From assembly GCA_034111085.1 (NCBI GenBank), contig JAWUXZ010000005.1, positions 19,748-83,747 of the forward strand: a stretch of 64,000 nt of DNA, read 5' to 3'. Shown piece after piece: positions 49,938-59,159 of this stretch. A model generated the notes under the pieces. It did no database searches and was not told the DNA's origin. It worked only from the letters and a program-made list of their open reading frames with translations. Source of the DNA: Dinoroseobacter sp034111085. GTDB taxonomy: Bacteria > Pseudomonadota > Alphaproteobacteria > Rhodobacterales > Rhodobacteraceae. The position numbers and the translations under genes were made by a program. Position 1 is the first letter of the stretch. Each line of letters opens with the position of its first letter.

Positions 49938-51581
49938 CTAAACCAACCGCGAAACTTCTTTCGCCGCCCGCACGAAATCCTTGAACAGCGGGTGCGGCTC
50001 AAAGGGTTTGGACTTCAACTCAGGATGGAACTGCACCCCGATGAACCACGGGTGATCCTTAAGCTCGATGATCTCGGGCAGGCGGCCATCGGGTGACAGG
50101 CCTGAGAAGACCATGCCCTTGTCCTCAAGCGCTTCGCGGAACTTCATATCCACCTCATAGCGGTGACGGTGGCGTTCCTCGATCGTCGTTTTGCCGTAAA
50201 TCTCGGCCACTTTCGCCCCTTCGGCAAGCACCGCATCATAGGCGCCACGCCGCATGGTGCCTCCCTTGTCGTCGCTCAGTGTGCGCTCGATCTTATGGTT
50301 GCCTTGGACCCATTCTTTCAGGTGGTAGACCACAGGTGTGAAGCGCTTCTTACCCGCCTCGTGGTCGAATTCCTCAGATCCAGCATCGCCCATATTCGCC
50401 AAATTGCGCGCGGCTTCGATGACGGCCATCTGCATGCCCAGACAAATCCCCAAATATGGGATGTTGCGGGTGCGCGCGAATTCGGCGGCCTTGATCTTGC
50501 CTTCGGTCCCGCGCTCGCCAAATCCGCCGGGCACGATGATCGCATGCAGGCCCGCTAAATACGTGGCCGAGTCCTCTCGATCGAAGAGTTCCGCATCGAC
50601 CCATTCGATCTTCACCTTAACGCGGTTTGCCATGCCGCCATGGGTCAGCGCTTCGACGATCGACTTATAGGCGTCCTCAAGCTGGGTGTATTTGCCGACA
50701 ATCGCGACGCGCACTTCGCCCTCGGGGTTGTTGACGCGGTCGGCCACATCTTCCCAGCGAGTGAGGTCTGGCTTGGGGGCAGGGCTGATCTGGAACGCGT
50801 CCAGCACGGCCTGATCCAGTCCTTCGCGGTGATAGGCAAGCGGGGCCTCATAGATCGACTTCAAATCCTGCGCTGCAATTACCGAATCCGGTCGCACGTT
50901 ACAAAACAGCGCTAGTTTTTCGCGTTCCTTGACCGGTATCGGCCCTTCCGAGCGGCATACAAGCACGTCCGGTGCGATCCCGATGGAGCGCAGTTCCTTA
51001 ACCGAGTGCTGGGTCGGCTTGGTCTTCAACTCGCCGCTCGCCTTCAAGTAAGGCAACAGCGTGAGGTGCATAAAGATACACTCGCCGCGCGGCTTGTCTT
51101 GGCTGAACTGGCGGATCGCCTCGAAGAATGGCAGGCCCTCGATATCGCCAACGGTGCCGCCGATTTCGCAGAGCATAAAGTCGACTTCATCCTCGCCGAT
51201 GGAAATGAACTCTTTGATTTCATTGGTGACATGGGGGATGACTTGGATGGTTTTTCCCAAGTAATCGCCACGCCGTTCCTTTTCCAACACGTTGGAATAA
51301 ATCCGACCCGAGGACACAGAATCCGTCTTGCGCGCAGCCACACCGGTGAAGCGTTCGTAATGGCCCAGATCAAGGTCGGTTTCGGCCCCATCATCGGTGA
51401 CGAACACCTCGCCATGCTCAAACGGGCTCATCGTGCCGGGGTCAACGTTCAGATATGGATCAAGTTTACGCAGCCGAACCGAGAAGCCGCGCGCTTGCAG
51501 CAACGCGCCAAGTGCGGCCGAAGCGAGGCCTTTTCCAAGGCTAGAGACCACGCCCCCGGTGATAAATACAAAGCGTGCCAT
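49938..51581 (-). CDS. pyrG: CTP synthase
   Basis: A 547-residue enzyme. The synthetase domain (1-270) has MARFVFITGGVVSSLGKGLASAALGA, KLDPYLNVDPGTMSPFEHGEVFV and EIGGTVGDIEGLPF. The glutamine amidotransferase domain (about 290-547) has VPGGFGERG, the nucleophile Cys in YLGICLGMQMAV and the His-Glu in IGVQFHPELKS. It makes CTP from UTP, ATP and glutamine. The ATG at 51581 fixes the family N-terminus. It follows secG on the same strand after 182 bases. Confidence 0.97.
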   Translation of the reverse strand: MARFVFITGGVVSSLGKGLASAALGALLQARGFSVRLRKLDPYLNVDPGTMSPFEHGEVFVTDDGAETDLDLGHYERFTGVAARKTDSVSSGRIYSNVLEKERRGDYLGKTIQVIPHVTNEIKEFISIGEDEVDFMLCEIGGTVGDIEGLPFFEAIRQFSQDKPRGECIFMHLTLLPYLKASGELKTKPTQHSVKELRSIGIAPDVLVCRSEGPIPVKEREKLALFCNVRPDSVIAAQDLKSIYEAPLAYHREGLDQAVLDAFQISPAPKPDLTRWEDVADRVNNPEGEVRVAIVGKYTQLEDAYKSIVEALTHGGMANRVKVKIEWVDAELFDREDSATYLAGLHAIIVPGGFGERGTEGKIKAAEFARTRNIPYLGICLGMQMAVIEAARNLANMGDAGSEEFDHEAGKKRFTPVVYHLKEWVQGNHKIERTLSDDKGGTMRRGAYDAVLAEGAKVAEIYGKTTIEERHRHRYEVDMKFREALEDKGMVFSGLSPDGRLPEIIELKDHPWFIGVQFHPELKSKPFEPHPLFKDFVRAAKEVSRLV

Positions 51582-51763
51582 CGGGCCAGGGCCCCCCATA
51601 GATTTGATCAAATTTGGTGTGAGTTCCCGCCTCCGTCGCAGCTATTTCAAGCGCGTCGGACCGCATCTCCACGGGATTGACCCATTAAGGGATTCGGCGG
51701 CAAATGGCAACCGAACCCCGCTAGGTCTTGCGGCAAAATACGTAACCGCGACTAACTGTGGCG

Positions 51764-52117
51764 TTAATCCGCGCGTGGCGGCGTCAAAGGTGCGTCGCTG
51801 CTGGCCGGTGGCAGTAGCGAATCTGCGCCCGGTAGCTCTGGCGTGGATACCGGTGCAGGGCTGTCAACGATCCGGTCCAGAACCGAAGTGTTTGACGAAT
51901 TCTGCGCCGCGACAATCGTCAGTGTGATCGAGGTTGCGATAAACGCGATCGCCAAACCCCAGGTCAGCTTTGCCATTGGCGAGGTCGACGCTCGCCCACC
52001 ACCATTGCCGCCGCCACCGCCCATGCCGAGACCGCCCCCTTCGGAGCGTTGCAAAAGCACGATACCAATCAGCGAAATCGCCAAGATCAGATGTACGACG
52101 AGGATAACATTTTCCAT
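51764..52117 (-). CDS. secG: Preprotein translocase subunit SecG
   Basis: A 117-residue protein with two membrane helices: ENVILVVHLILAISLIGIVLLQ and LTWGLAIAFIATSITLTIVA. A Gly-rich loop (EGGGLGMGGGGGNGGG) lies between them, as in alphaproteobacterial SecG. The C-terminal tail is Pro/Ser-rich and poorly conserved. SecG is the accessory subunit of the SecYEG channel. secG-pyrG is a common alphaproteobacterial order. Confidence 0.93.
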   Translation of the reverse strand: MENVILVVHLILAISLIGIVLLQRSEGGGLGMGGGGGNGGGRASTSPMAKLTWGLAIAFIATSITLTIVAAQNSSNTSVLDRIVDSPAPVSTPELPGADSLLPPASSDAPLTPPRAD

Positions 52118-52204
52118 GCAGCGGGCGTCCTAATGGTGGTTGCGGGGCTATCTATGCCCTCGGGGCGCAGGGCGCAACCCGCGCAAACCCGGCAGTGATT
52201 TCGC

Positions 52205-52606
52205 TTATTCGTCTACATCGTCCATATCGTATTGGCCCGACAGTTTGCGGCGCACAATCGACCAACTCAGGCCGATGCCCAGCACAATCGATAGTGCGAA
52301 AATACCCAGCCAAACTTGGGCCGAGCGGTTCTCAAGATTCAGCAAACCAAAGTCATACAGCACCCAAACGAGGCTACCGACGAGGGCCGCTACCAAAAGC
52401 ATCCCGAACGGTCCGATCGATCGCAAAGTGGCCCGGAAGTAGATGATATAGCCGACCAGCAACAAAAGGCCGAAAAACACGATCAGAGGTTTACTGCCAT
52501 CTGACCAAGTCTCAAGCGCCCAACGGCTGTAGTTCCAGTTGGTCGGGTTGTAGGTCGCAACCAGCAAAACAAAGGCAAATGCCCAACGCATACCGAAATC
52601 TACCAT
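52205..52606 (-). CDS. DUF6524-like membrane protein
   Basis: A 133-residue four-helix membrane protein: FGMRWAFAFVLLVATYNPTNW, KPLIVFFGLLLLVGYIIYF, FGMLLVAALVGSLVWVLYDF and VWLGIFALSIVLGIGLSW. A charged tail ends in DMDDVDE. It resembles the family annotated DUF6524; function unknown. It is divergent from purA. The ATG at 52606 is chosen. Confidence 0.65.
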   Translation of the reverse strand: MVDFGMRWAFAFVLLVATYNPTNWNYSRWALETWSDGSKPLIVFFGLLLLVGYIIYFRATLRSIGPFGMLLVAALVGSLVWVLYDFGLLNLENRSAQVWLGIFALSIVLGIGLSWSIVRRKLSGQYDMDDVDE

Positions 52607-52765
52607 AACCAACTGACCTTTCGTTTCTTAACCTGAGGCCGCAGTGCCAAAGCCTGCGCCCCCTGTCCAGTGCTCAGTCTGTAACACTGCGGCGAAAAGT
52701 TGGTTTCCGCGCGGTTCCTGCAACGCTATAGGGAGCGCTGTTTGTAGCCAAAGGCGGGATATAAC

Positions 52766-54061
52766 ATGGCGAATGTGGTGGTGGTCGGGGCCCAGTGGGG
52801 CGACGAAGGCAAAGGCAAGATCGTCGATTGGCTGAGCGAGCGCGCAGATATCATCGCGCGCTTCCAAGGCGGTCACAACGCGGGCCATACGCTGGTGATC
52901 GACGGGAAAGTCTATAAACTCAACGCTCTACCCTCTGGTGTGGTGCGCGGCGGTAAGCTGAGCATCATCGGAAATGGCGTCGTTCTTGATCCTTGGCACC
53001 TGCTCAAAGAGATCGAGACAATCCGTGCCCAAGGCGTCGAAATCTCGCCCGAGACGCTGATGATTGCCGAAAACACGCCGCTAATCTTGCCGATCCACGG
53101 CCAATTGGACCGTGCACGCGAAGAAGCTGCAAGCAAAGGCACCAAAATCGGCACCACCGGGCGCGGCATTGGACCTGCTTATGAAGATAAAGTCGGGCGC
53201 CGCTCGGTCAGGGTTGCGGATTTGGCCGATATGGCCACGCTAGAGGCCCGCGTTGACCGCGCGCTGCAACACCACGACCCTCTGCGCAAAGGCCTCGGCA
53301 TTGAGGCAATTGACCGCGACGCGCTGATCGCACAGCTGCGCGAGGTCGCGCCGGCCATCCTCGAATACGCCGCCCCGGTTTGGAAAGTGCTCAACGAGAA
53401 GCGTAAAGCCGGAAAGCGCATCCTCTTTGAAGGCGCACAAGGCGCGCTTCTGGATATCGACTTCGGCACTTATCCGTTCGTGACCTCGTCGAACGTCATT
53501 GCAGGCCAAGCAGCAACAGGCGTCGGCATTGGTCCGGGCTCCATCGATTACGTTCTCGGCATCGTGAAGGCCTACACCACCCGCGTTGGTGAAGGCCCGT
53601 TCCCGACCGAATTGCAGGATGCCGACGGTCAACGCTTGGGCGAGCGCGGCCATGAGTTTGGCACCGTCACAGGTCGCCAACGCCGCTGCGGCTGGTTCGA
53701 TGCTGCCCTCGTGCGCCAGACCTGTGCGACCTCTGGTGTCAACGGTATCGCTCTGACAAAGCTTGATGTTTTGGACGGGTTTGAGACGCTGAAGCTGTGC
53801 GTTGGGTATGATCTGGACGGGGAACGCCTCGACTACCTGCCGACCGCCGCCAACCAGCAAGCCCGCTGCACCCCGATCTATGAGGAAATGGACGGCTGGT
53901 CCGACAGCACCGAGGGCGCGCGCTCATGGAACGACTTGCCCGGGGCTGCGGTGAAGTATGCGCGCCGGATTGAGGAGTTGATCCAATGCCCGGTCGCCCT
54001 ACTGTCCACCTCGCCCGAACGCGAGGACACCATCCTCGTGACCGACCCCTTTGCCGATTGA
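52766..54061 (+). CDS. purA: Adenylosuccinate synthetase
   Basis: A 431-residue enzyme with GAQWGDEGKGKIVDWLSE, GGHNAGHTLV, IGTTGRGIGPAYEDKVGR, FEGAQGALLDIDFGTYPFVTSSN and the GTP-binding LSTSPEREDTI at the end. It joins IMP and aspartate using GTP in AMP synthesis. A short DUF2842 gene follows on the same strand after 35 bases. Confidence 0.97.
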   Translation: MANVVVVGAQWGDEGKGKIVDWLSERADIIARFQGGHNAGHTLVIDGKVYKLNALPSGVVRGGKLSIIGNGVVLDPWHLLKEIETIRAQGVEISPETLMIAENTPLILPIHGQLDRAREEAASKGTKIGTTGRGIGPAYEDKVGRRSVRVADLADMATLEARVDRALQHHDPLRKGLGIEAIDRDALIAQLREVAPAILEYAAPVWKVLNEKRKAGKRILFEGAQGALLDIDFGTYPFVTSSNVIAGQAATGVGIGPGSIDYVLGIVKAYTTRVGEGPFPTELQDADGQRLGERGHEFGTVTGRQRRCGWFDAALVRQTCATSGVNGIALTKLDVLDGFETLKLCVGYDLDGERLDYLPTAANQQARCTPIYEEMDGWSDSTEGARSWNDLPGAAVKYARRIEELIQCPVALLSTSPEREDTILVTDPFAD

Positions 54062-54096
54062 TCGCGGGCGTTTTGTCCAGATGCAGGAGATAGACC

Positions 54097-54327
54097 ATGG
54101 CTCTTAGCTACAAAGCCCGGCGGCGCTGGTCGCTGTTTATTCTGTTGGTCGGTTTGCCAGTCTATGTGGTTATTGTCGCAAACCTGATGACTTTCATCGG
54201 GCGCCTTCCGCTCGCGTTGGAACTGCTGGCCTATATAGTGCTTGGCGTGGTTTGGGTTCTGCCGTTCAAGTTCGTGTTCCTTGGCGTCGGTCAGGCAGAC
54301 CCGAATGCCAAAGCAGACGACAGCTAA
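54097..54327 (+). CDS. DUF2842 small membrane protein
   Basis: A 76-residue protein with two helices (WSLFILLVGLPVYVVIVANLM and ALELLAYIVLGVVWVLPFKFVF), matching DUF2842, a short family of alphaproteobacteria often next to purA. Function unknown. A bidirectional terminator follows. Confidence 0.88.
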   Translation: MALSYKARRRWSLFILLVGLPVYVVIVANLMTFIGRLPLALELLAYIVLGVVWVLPFKFVFLGVGQADPNAKADDS

Positions 54328-54350
54328 GGTCTGCACCCAAGACAGCAAAA

Positions 54351-54368
54351 AGCAGGCCTAAGCCTGCT
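54351..54368. terminator. Bidirectional terminator hairpin
   Basis: AGCAGGC (54351-54357), CTAA and GCCTGCT (54362-54368) form a perfect 7-bp stem with AAAA before it and CTTT after it, between two convergent genes. It can end transcripts from both sides. Confidence 0.8.
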
Positions 54369-54400
54369 CTTTGTCCACGCCGTGACGCGTTCGGGTAAGT

Positions 54401-55903
54401 CTAGGATGCGTAGCGCGAGTCCTCGTGGATGGCGAATTGGCCATGGTCCACTTTCTGGATAGACCCCTTACGCACGAGGCTGTCGAAACTGCGCAGACTG
54501 TCTTCGCGGGTGAAGTTTTTACCGCGTTCTTGACGCAGCACCATGTGCATAACCTGCGGGCGAGTGAAAGAATCCGCGCCTTCCACAAGGTTCAGGTAGG
54601 CCGCAGCGGCCTCCATCATCTCGCCTAGATCTGCGGCTCCCATCTTGTCGGTATAGGCCGCAAAACCCTCATCGGATTCCTTGCGTGAGCGCGGCTGTTG
54701 GGCTGTATCCACCCGGCGCGGGCGCACTGGGGCGTTGGATCTGGCTTGTAGGTTTGCTGCGGGCTTGGCGTCCCGGTCTGCGACCAGAACCAATGGCGCG
54801 GGCTTCGGAGTGGGTTGCGCAGCAGGCTTTGGATGCACGGCCTTGGCAAGATCTGCACGATACGCGCTGTCTGGATCGGCTTCTTCCGCACCGTGATCCT
54901 CGTTGGCGTTGCGGTCGGCCATGGTTGCGGCCACGGCAGCTTTCAGATGCGACAGCGAGGCGCGCTTTTGTTGCACATCGCCGTCGGTCAGCTTGCTGTT
55001 GGTTTTAGCCAGCAATCGGTCAAGGGCCGCTTCCTCGCGCTCTATCAGATCGGATTCCAGCAGCGCTTTGCCGTCTTTGCCTTTGGGCGCGTCGCCGTCA
55101 TCTTGCAACGAGGCCAGTTCGGCCAGCAGTGCCGCTTCATCCTCGTCCGACAGATCCGATTTGCCCTCGTTCAGGCTGTCGAGGTCGTCGCGGAACGCAT
55201 CGGGACGCTTGAGCGCGCGTGTTGGCGATTGCGCGGCAGCGGCAGCAATGTCTTCGTCACTCACCTGCGGGGTACGCGGGCGGCGCTCTTGGCTGTCAAC
55301 AGCGATCCGGGCGGCTGCGAGTTTGGCAGCAATTGCCGCGCGCGGATCATATGCGGGTTTTGGCGCAGGCGCAGGCTCGGTGGCCTCGACGTCAAACAAG
55401 TTGCCGTCGTCCTCGTCGTCCAATTCCAGCGGTTTGTCGTCATCGATCCCGTCCAGCAGAAAGGCGAGTTCGTCGTCTTCGTCTTCATCCATCGGCGTGG
55501 CCCTTGGCGCAGCAACAGCATTCACGGCGGCAGCAACGACCGGGGCGGCAGCAGCAACAGTCGCGGCGGCAGCAACAACGAGCGGCGCAGCAGCGGAGGA
55601 GACAGCGCTGGCAGGTTCCTGCACATCTTCATCCACAACAGTCTCGACGTCCGCTTGTGTCAGACGCAGTCCGTTGTCCTGAATATGGGCTGCAACAGCG
55701 CGTGGGTTATCATGTTGTGCAAGCGCATGCAGATGCGAGACATCTGGCGTTGGCGGTTCCGCTCCGAAGAAGCGATCCTCCGCCGCGAGATCGCGGAAGT
55801 ACTCCGCAATAGATCGCATTGTGTTGAACGGGTCGTCAAACCCTTCCAACGTGCACGAAAACGTCCCGTAGGAGACAGTGAGTATTTTACTCGCACCAAC
55901 CAT
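54401..55903 (-). CDS. Conserved low-complexity protein of unknown function
   Basis: A 500-residue acidic protein. A conserved N-terminal domain (about 1-75) reads KILTVSYGTFSCTLEGFDD followed by AEYFRDLAAEDRFFGAEPP. An Ala/Val run comes next (about 108-135), then Asp/Glu-rich and Lys/Arg-rich stretches with Pro/Ala linkers. A conserved C-terminal domain (about 415-500, AAAAYLNLVEGADSFTRPQVM, FDSLVRKGSIQKVD) ends the protein. The ends look folded and the middle disordered. It is sometimes auto-annotated as CheA-like, but no kinase motif is visible. The ATG at 55903 gives the conserved VGASKILTVSYGTF start. Long antisense reading frames are composition shadows. Confidence 0.7.
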   Translation of the reverse strand: MVGASKILTVSYGTFSCTLEGFDDPFNTMRSIAEYFRDLAAEDRFFGAEPPTPDVSHLHALAQHDNPRAVAAHIQDNGLRLTQADVETVVDEDVQEPASAVSSAAAPLVVAAAATVAAAAPVVAAAVNAVAAPRATPMDEDEDDELAFLLDGIDDDKPLELDDEDDGNLFDVEATEPAPAPKPAYDPRAAIAAKLAAARIAVDSQERRPRTPQVSDEDIAAAAAQSPTRALKRPDAFRDDLDSLNEGKSDLSDEDEAALLAELASLQDDGDAPKGKDGKALLESDLIEREEAALDRLLAKTNSKLTDGDVQQKRASLSHLKAAVAATMADRNANEDHGAEEADPDSAYRADLAKAVHPKPAAQPTPKPAPLVLVADRDAKPAANLQARSNAPVRPRRVDTAQQPRSRKESDEGFAAYTDKMGAADLGEMMEAAAAYLNLVEGADSFTRPQVMHMVLRQERGKNFTREDSLRSFDSLVRKGSIQKVDHGQFAIHEDSRYAS

Positions 55904-56046
55904 TGTCAGCTGCCTTTCTCCCCCGAGACCCAGCTGAGGACAGATTACCCTGTAAGATTTCCTAATCACAAACAAAAACGCGATTTCGGCATTGATTTCC
56001 CTGCACTTTAGGTGCGCTTTGTTTCGCCTATGGAGGTTAATATTTG

Positions 56047-56736
56047 ATGCAGAGCCCGATTGTTCACGCCCCCACAGTTTTGACACTTTTGGGTGGCGGA
56101 TCAGTCACTTCCGAGGAGTTGGCAATCGCGCGCAAAATCGCGCCGATTCTGGTGGCCCTCGATGGGGGCGCGGAAATAGCGTTGCAACATGGGATCACAC
56201 CCGAGGCGGTGATTGGCGATTTCGACTCACTCTCACAGGCGTCGGCAACTGTTATTGGCGCTGCTGCACTGCACCAAATCGACGAACAAGACACCACAGA
56301 TTTCGAGAAAGCGCTCGCCCGCGTTGACGCCCCCTTAATGCTGGGGGTTGGTCTGACGGGCCTGCGCCGCGACCATGAGTTGGCCGCATACCACGCGCTT
56401 TTGCGCTTTGCCGACAAGCGGTGCCTCTTGATTGCCCAGTCCGACGTGATCGCGCTGTGCCCACCCAAGCTGACGCTCGATTTGCCCGCAGACACACGCG
56501 TATCGCTGTTTCCGTTGACCTCCGTGGTGGCAGATGCCACCGGGCTGCGCTGGCCTCTGGACGCGTTGGCACTGGCACCCGGCAAGCGCATCGGCACTTC
56601 CAATGCGGCCTCCGGCGGCGCGGTCGAGATCAGAGTTGATGCCCCTGGCCTGCTGGTGATCTTGCCTGTGGATAAGCTGGATGCGTTGATCGCAGGTTTT
56701 CAGGCCAATCCCGCGGGTTGGGCGCGCCAAGTGTGA
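56047..56736 (+). CDS. thiN: Thiamine diphosphokinase
   Basis: A 229-residue enzyme with LVALDGGAEIALQHGITPEAVIGDFDSLSQ (the TPK catalytic domain with the GDFDS motif) and EQDTTDFEKAL. The C-terminal beta domain has LDALALAPGKRIGTSNAASGGAVEI. It transfers pyrophosphate from ATP to thiamine. The ATG at 56047 is used; a TTG is directly upstream. It is divergent from the preceding unknown gene, with the start in an AT-rich region. Confidence 0.9.
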   Translation: MQSPIVHAPTVLTLLGGGSVTSEELAIARKIAPILVALDGGAEIALQHGITPEAVIGDFDSLSQASATVIGAAALHQIDEQDTTDFEKALARVDAPLMLGVGLTGLRRDHELAAYHALLRFADKRCLLIAQSDVIALCPPKLTLDLPADTRVSLFPLTSVVADATGLRWPLDALALAPGKRIGTSNAASGGAVEIRVDAPGLLVILPVDKLDALIAGFQANPAGWARQV

Positions 56737-56810
56737 CCGATAACATTTAGCCCTCGCACCCGAGCCCGAAACCCCCTAATTTGGTTCCGTAAATAGACCG
56801 GAGATTAACC

Positions 56811-57593
56811 ATGTCGGGCGAATTGTCCCCCATCGACCGCGCTAAGTTCATCGCAGCCAAGCGTGCCGTGCAATTCGTCGAAGACGGGATGCGGGTCGGT
56901 CTTGGTACTGGCTCAACCGCAGCTTGGATGGTGCGGTGTCTGGGCGAGTTGGTGCGCCAGGACGGCCTGCAAATTACCGGCGTGCCGACATCTATGCGCA
57001 CGGCCAAGCTGGCCCAAGACGTCGGCATCCGCGTGTCGACCTTGGATGAAGCCAAATGGCTGGACCTGACAATCGACGGCACCGACGAGTACGACGCCAA
57101 CCTCAACCTGATCAAAGGCGGGGGTGGGGCGCTGCTGCAAGAAAAGATCGTGGCCACCGCGTCTGACCAGATGGTTGTGATTGCCGATATCTCTAAGCAG
57201 GTTGAACAACTCGGCGCGTTTCCATTGCCCGTCGAGATTATTCCGTTCGGTTGGCAGACCACAAAGACGCTGATCGAAGAGACATTGATTAACCTCGATG
57301 TCATGGGCCGCTCTAGTGCGCTGCGTCTGGACCGCGATCGGCCCTACCGCACTGACGAGGGCAACTTTATTCTCGATCTGCACCTGCGCCGCATCGGCAA
57401 TCCGCGGCAGGTCAGCCTCGTGCTGAACCAGATCCCCGGCGTCGTAGAAAACGGCCTGTTCATCGACATTTGCGATGTTGTCATCATCGGTCACGGCGAT
57501 GGCACGGTGGAGATGCGCGATATCAACAACGGAACTGTGACCCAAGACCGTATTGAAATCGTCGACTCCAATAACCTTTTCTCAGACATGTAA
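56811..57593 (+). CDS. rpiA: Ribose-5-phosphate isomerase A
   Basis: A 260-residue RpiA: VGLGTGSTAAWMVRCLGE (phosphate-binding), VPTSMRTAKLAQDVGI, DLTIDGTDEYDANLNLIKGGGGALLQEKIVA and IEIIPFGWQ. It interconverts ribose 5-phosphate and ribulose 5-phosphate. It is longer than E. coli RpiA (219 residues) by an extended C-terminus, as in related alphaproteobacteria. The gor gene follows after 50 bases on the same strand. Confidence 0.96.
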   Translation: MSGELSPIDRAKFIAAKRAVQFVEDGMRVGLGTGSTAAWMVRCLGELVRQDGLQITGVPTSMRTAKLAQDVGIRVSTLDEAKWLDLTIDGTDEYDANLNLIKGGGGALLQEKIVATASDQMVVIADISKQVEQLGAFPLPVEIIPFGWQTTKTLIEETLINLDVMGRSSALRLDRDRPYRTDEGNFILDLHLRRIGNPRQVSLVLNQIPGVVENGLFIDICDVVIIGHGDGTVEMRDINNGTVTQDRIEIVDSNNLFSDM

Positions 57594-57643
57594 GACCGCG
57601 CAGGCCAACGCCGCGCCAACCTGACATCAAGGAGCCCCGATCC

Positions 57644-59068
57644 ATGAGCTTTGACTATGATCTGTTTGTGATCGGAGGGGGCTCGGGCGGTGTGCGCGCG
57701 GCCCGTGTCGCGTCTGCTGAGGGCGCGAAAGTTGCACTCGCCGAGGTCAGCCGTATGGGTGGTACATGTGTGATCCGGGGATGCGTGCCGAAAAAGCTAA
57801 TGGTGTTCGCGTCGGAATATCGCGAGACATTCAAGGACGCGCAAAGCTACGGCTGGGACGTCACGGCAGGTGATTTTAACTGGCCGAAGTTTCAGGGCCA
57901 TTTGCACGCTGAGTTAGCGCGGCTGGAACAGGTTTACCGCAAAATGCTCGGTGGCTCGAACGTCGAGATTTTCGATGCGCGCGCCAAGCTGGTGGATGCT
58001 CATACCGTGACGCTCAGCACCGGCGAGCAAAAGACTGCCAAGCATATCTTGATTGCCACTGGTGGTCGCCCGGTGCGCCCTGACATGCCAAATGCGCATC
58101 TGGGCATCGTGTCCGACGACCTTTTCGACCTCAAAGAACTGCCCAAAAAGCTGCTAATTATCGGCGGTGGCTACATTGCCTGCGAGTTTGCCTGCATCAT
58201 GAACGGCCTCGGGGTCGAGGTGACGCAGTATTACCGCGGCGCGCAGGTGCTGCGCGGGTTCGATGACGAAGCGCGCGGTCTTGTGGCCGAGATGATGAAG
58301 GAAAATGGCGTCGGCCTGCACCTTGGTACCAACGTGGTCGAGATGTGCGCGGCCTCAGACGCCCCGGAGCAAGGCATGGGTACGCCCGTGGGCGAGAGGA
58401 TCACAACCAGCAGTGACGCAGCAGGTGGTCCGGTCTGGGTCAAAGCCACCAATGGCGACGAGGCCGTCTATGATGCGGTGCTGTTTGCCACCGGGCGCGC
58501 GCCCAATACCTATGACCTCGGGCTTGAGGAGGCCGGTGTGGAAGTAGGCCGTCGCGGCGAAATCGTCGTCGATAAATTCAGCCAAACTGGCGTGCCGTCG
58601 GTCTATGCGATTGGCGATGTGACCAACCGCGTGCAGCTGACACCTGTTGCGATCCGCGAGGGCATGGCCTTTGTCGAGACGGTGTTCAAAGGCAATCCAA
58701 CGGCTGTCGATCACGAGCTGATCCCGTCGGCAATCTTTACGCAGCCTGAAATGGGCACGATTGGATTGTCCGAGGAAGCCGCGCGCGATCAAGAGCCGGT
58801 CGAGATTTACTGCTCGTCGTTTAGGCCCATGCAGACGGCGTTTGCCGGGCGCAGTGACCGGGTGCTGATGAAGCTCGTTGTGTCCAAGGCCAGCCGCGTG
58901 GTTCTGGGCTGTCATATTGTCGCTCCGGGGGCTGGCGAAATGATCCAGCTTGCAGGGGTTGCGATCAAGATGGGGGCCACCAAAGAAGACTTTGATCGGG
59001 TTTGCGCAGTCCACCCAACTATGTCAGAGGAACTGGTGACGATGAAAACACCGATGCGCAGTGCATAG
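57644..59068 (+). CDS. gor: Glutathione-disulfide reductase
   Basis: A 474-residue FAD enzyme: FAD fold VIGGGSGGVRAARVA, redox-active Cys42 and Cys47 in GGTCVIRGCVPKK, NADPH domain LLIIGGGYIACEFACIMNGLG, and the dimer-interface HPTMSEELVTMK with the catalytic His and Glu. It keeps glutathione reduced. An insertion of about 20 residues near 235-270 (PEQGMGTPVGERITTSSDAA) is unusual compared with most homologues, and explains the length. Cofactor NADPH is inferred from the family. Confidence 0.95.
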   Translation: MSFDYDLFVIGGGSGGVRAARVASAEGAKVALAEVSRMGGTCVIRGCVPKKLMVFASEYRETFKDAQSYGWDVTAGDFNWPKFQGHLHAELARLEQVYRKMLGGSNVEIFDARAKLVDAHTVTLSTGEQKTAKHILIATGGRPVRPDMPNAHLGIVSDDLFDLKELPKKLLIIGGGYIACEFACIMNGLGVEVTQYYRGAQVLRGFDDEARGLVAEMMKENGVGLHLGTNVVEMCAASDAPEQGMGTPVGERITTSSDAAGGPVWVKATNGDEAVYDAVLFATGRAPNTYDLGLEEAGVEVGRRGEIVVDKFSQTGVPSVYAIGDVTNRVQLTPVAIREGMAFVETVFKGNPTAVDHELIPSAIFTQPEMGTIGLSEEAARDQEPVEIYCSSFRPMQTAFAGRSDRVLMKLVVSKASRVVLGCHIVAPGAGEMIQLAGVAIKMGATKEDFDRVCAVHPTMSEELVTMKTPMRSA

Positions 59069-59159
59069 ATTGCGTGCGAAAGCGCGCAGCACGGCTTGAT
59101 TTTGGGGCGCGAACGCCCACTTTAACTTTAACTATTCACGATAATGACGAGGAAATCGG

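Noticed and set aside
54815..56011. Long plus-strand open frame of 398 codons opposite the low-complexity gene
   Set aside because: It mirrors the GC-rich minus-strand gene, is dominated by Arg, Gln and Gly runs, and shows no family motif; the minus-strand reading has conserved ends and a sensible start.
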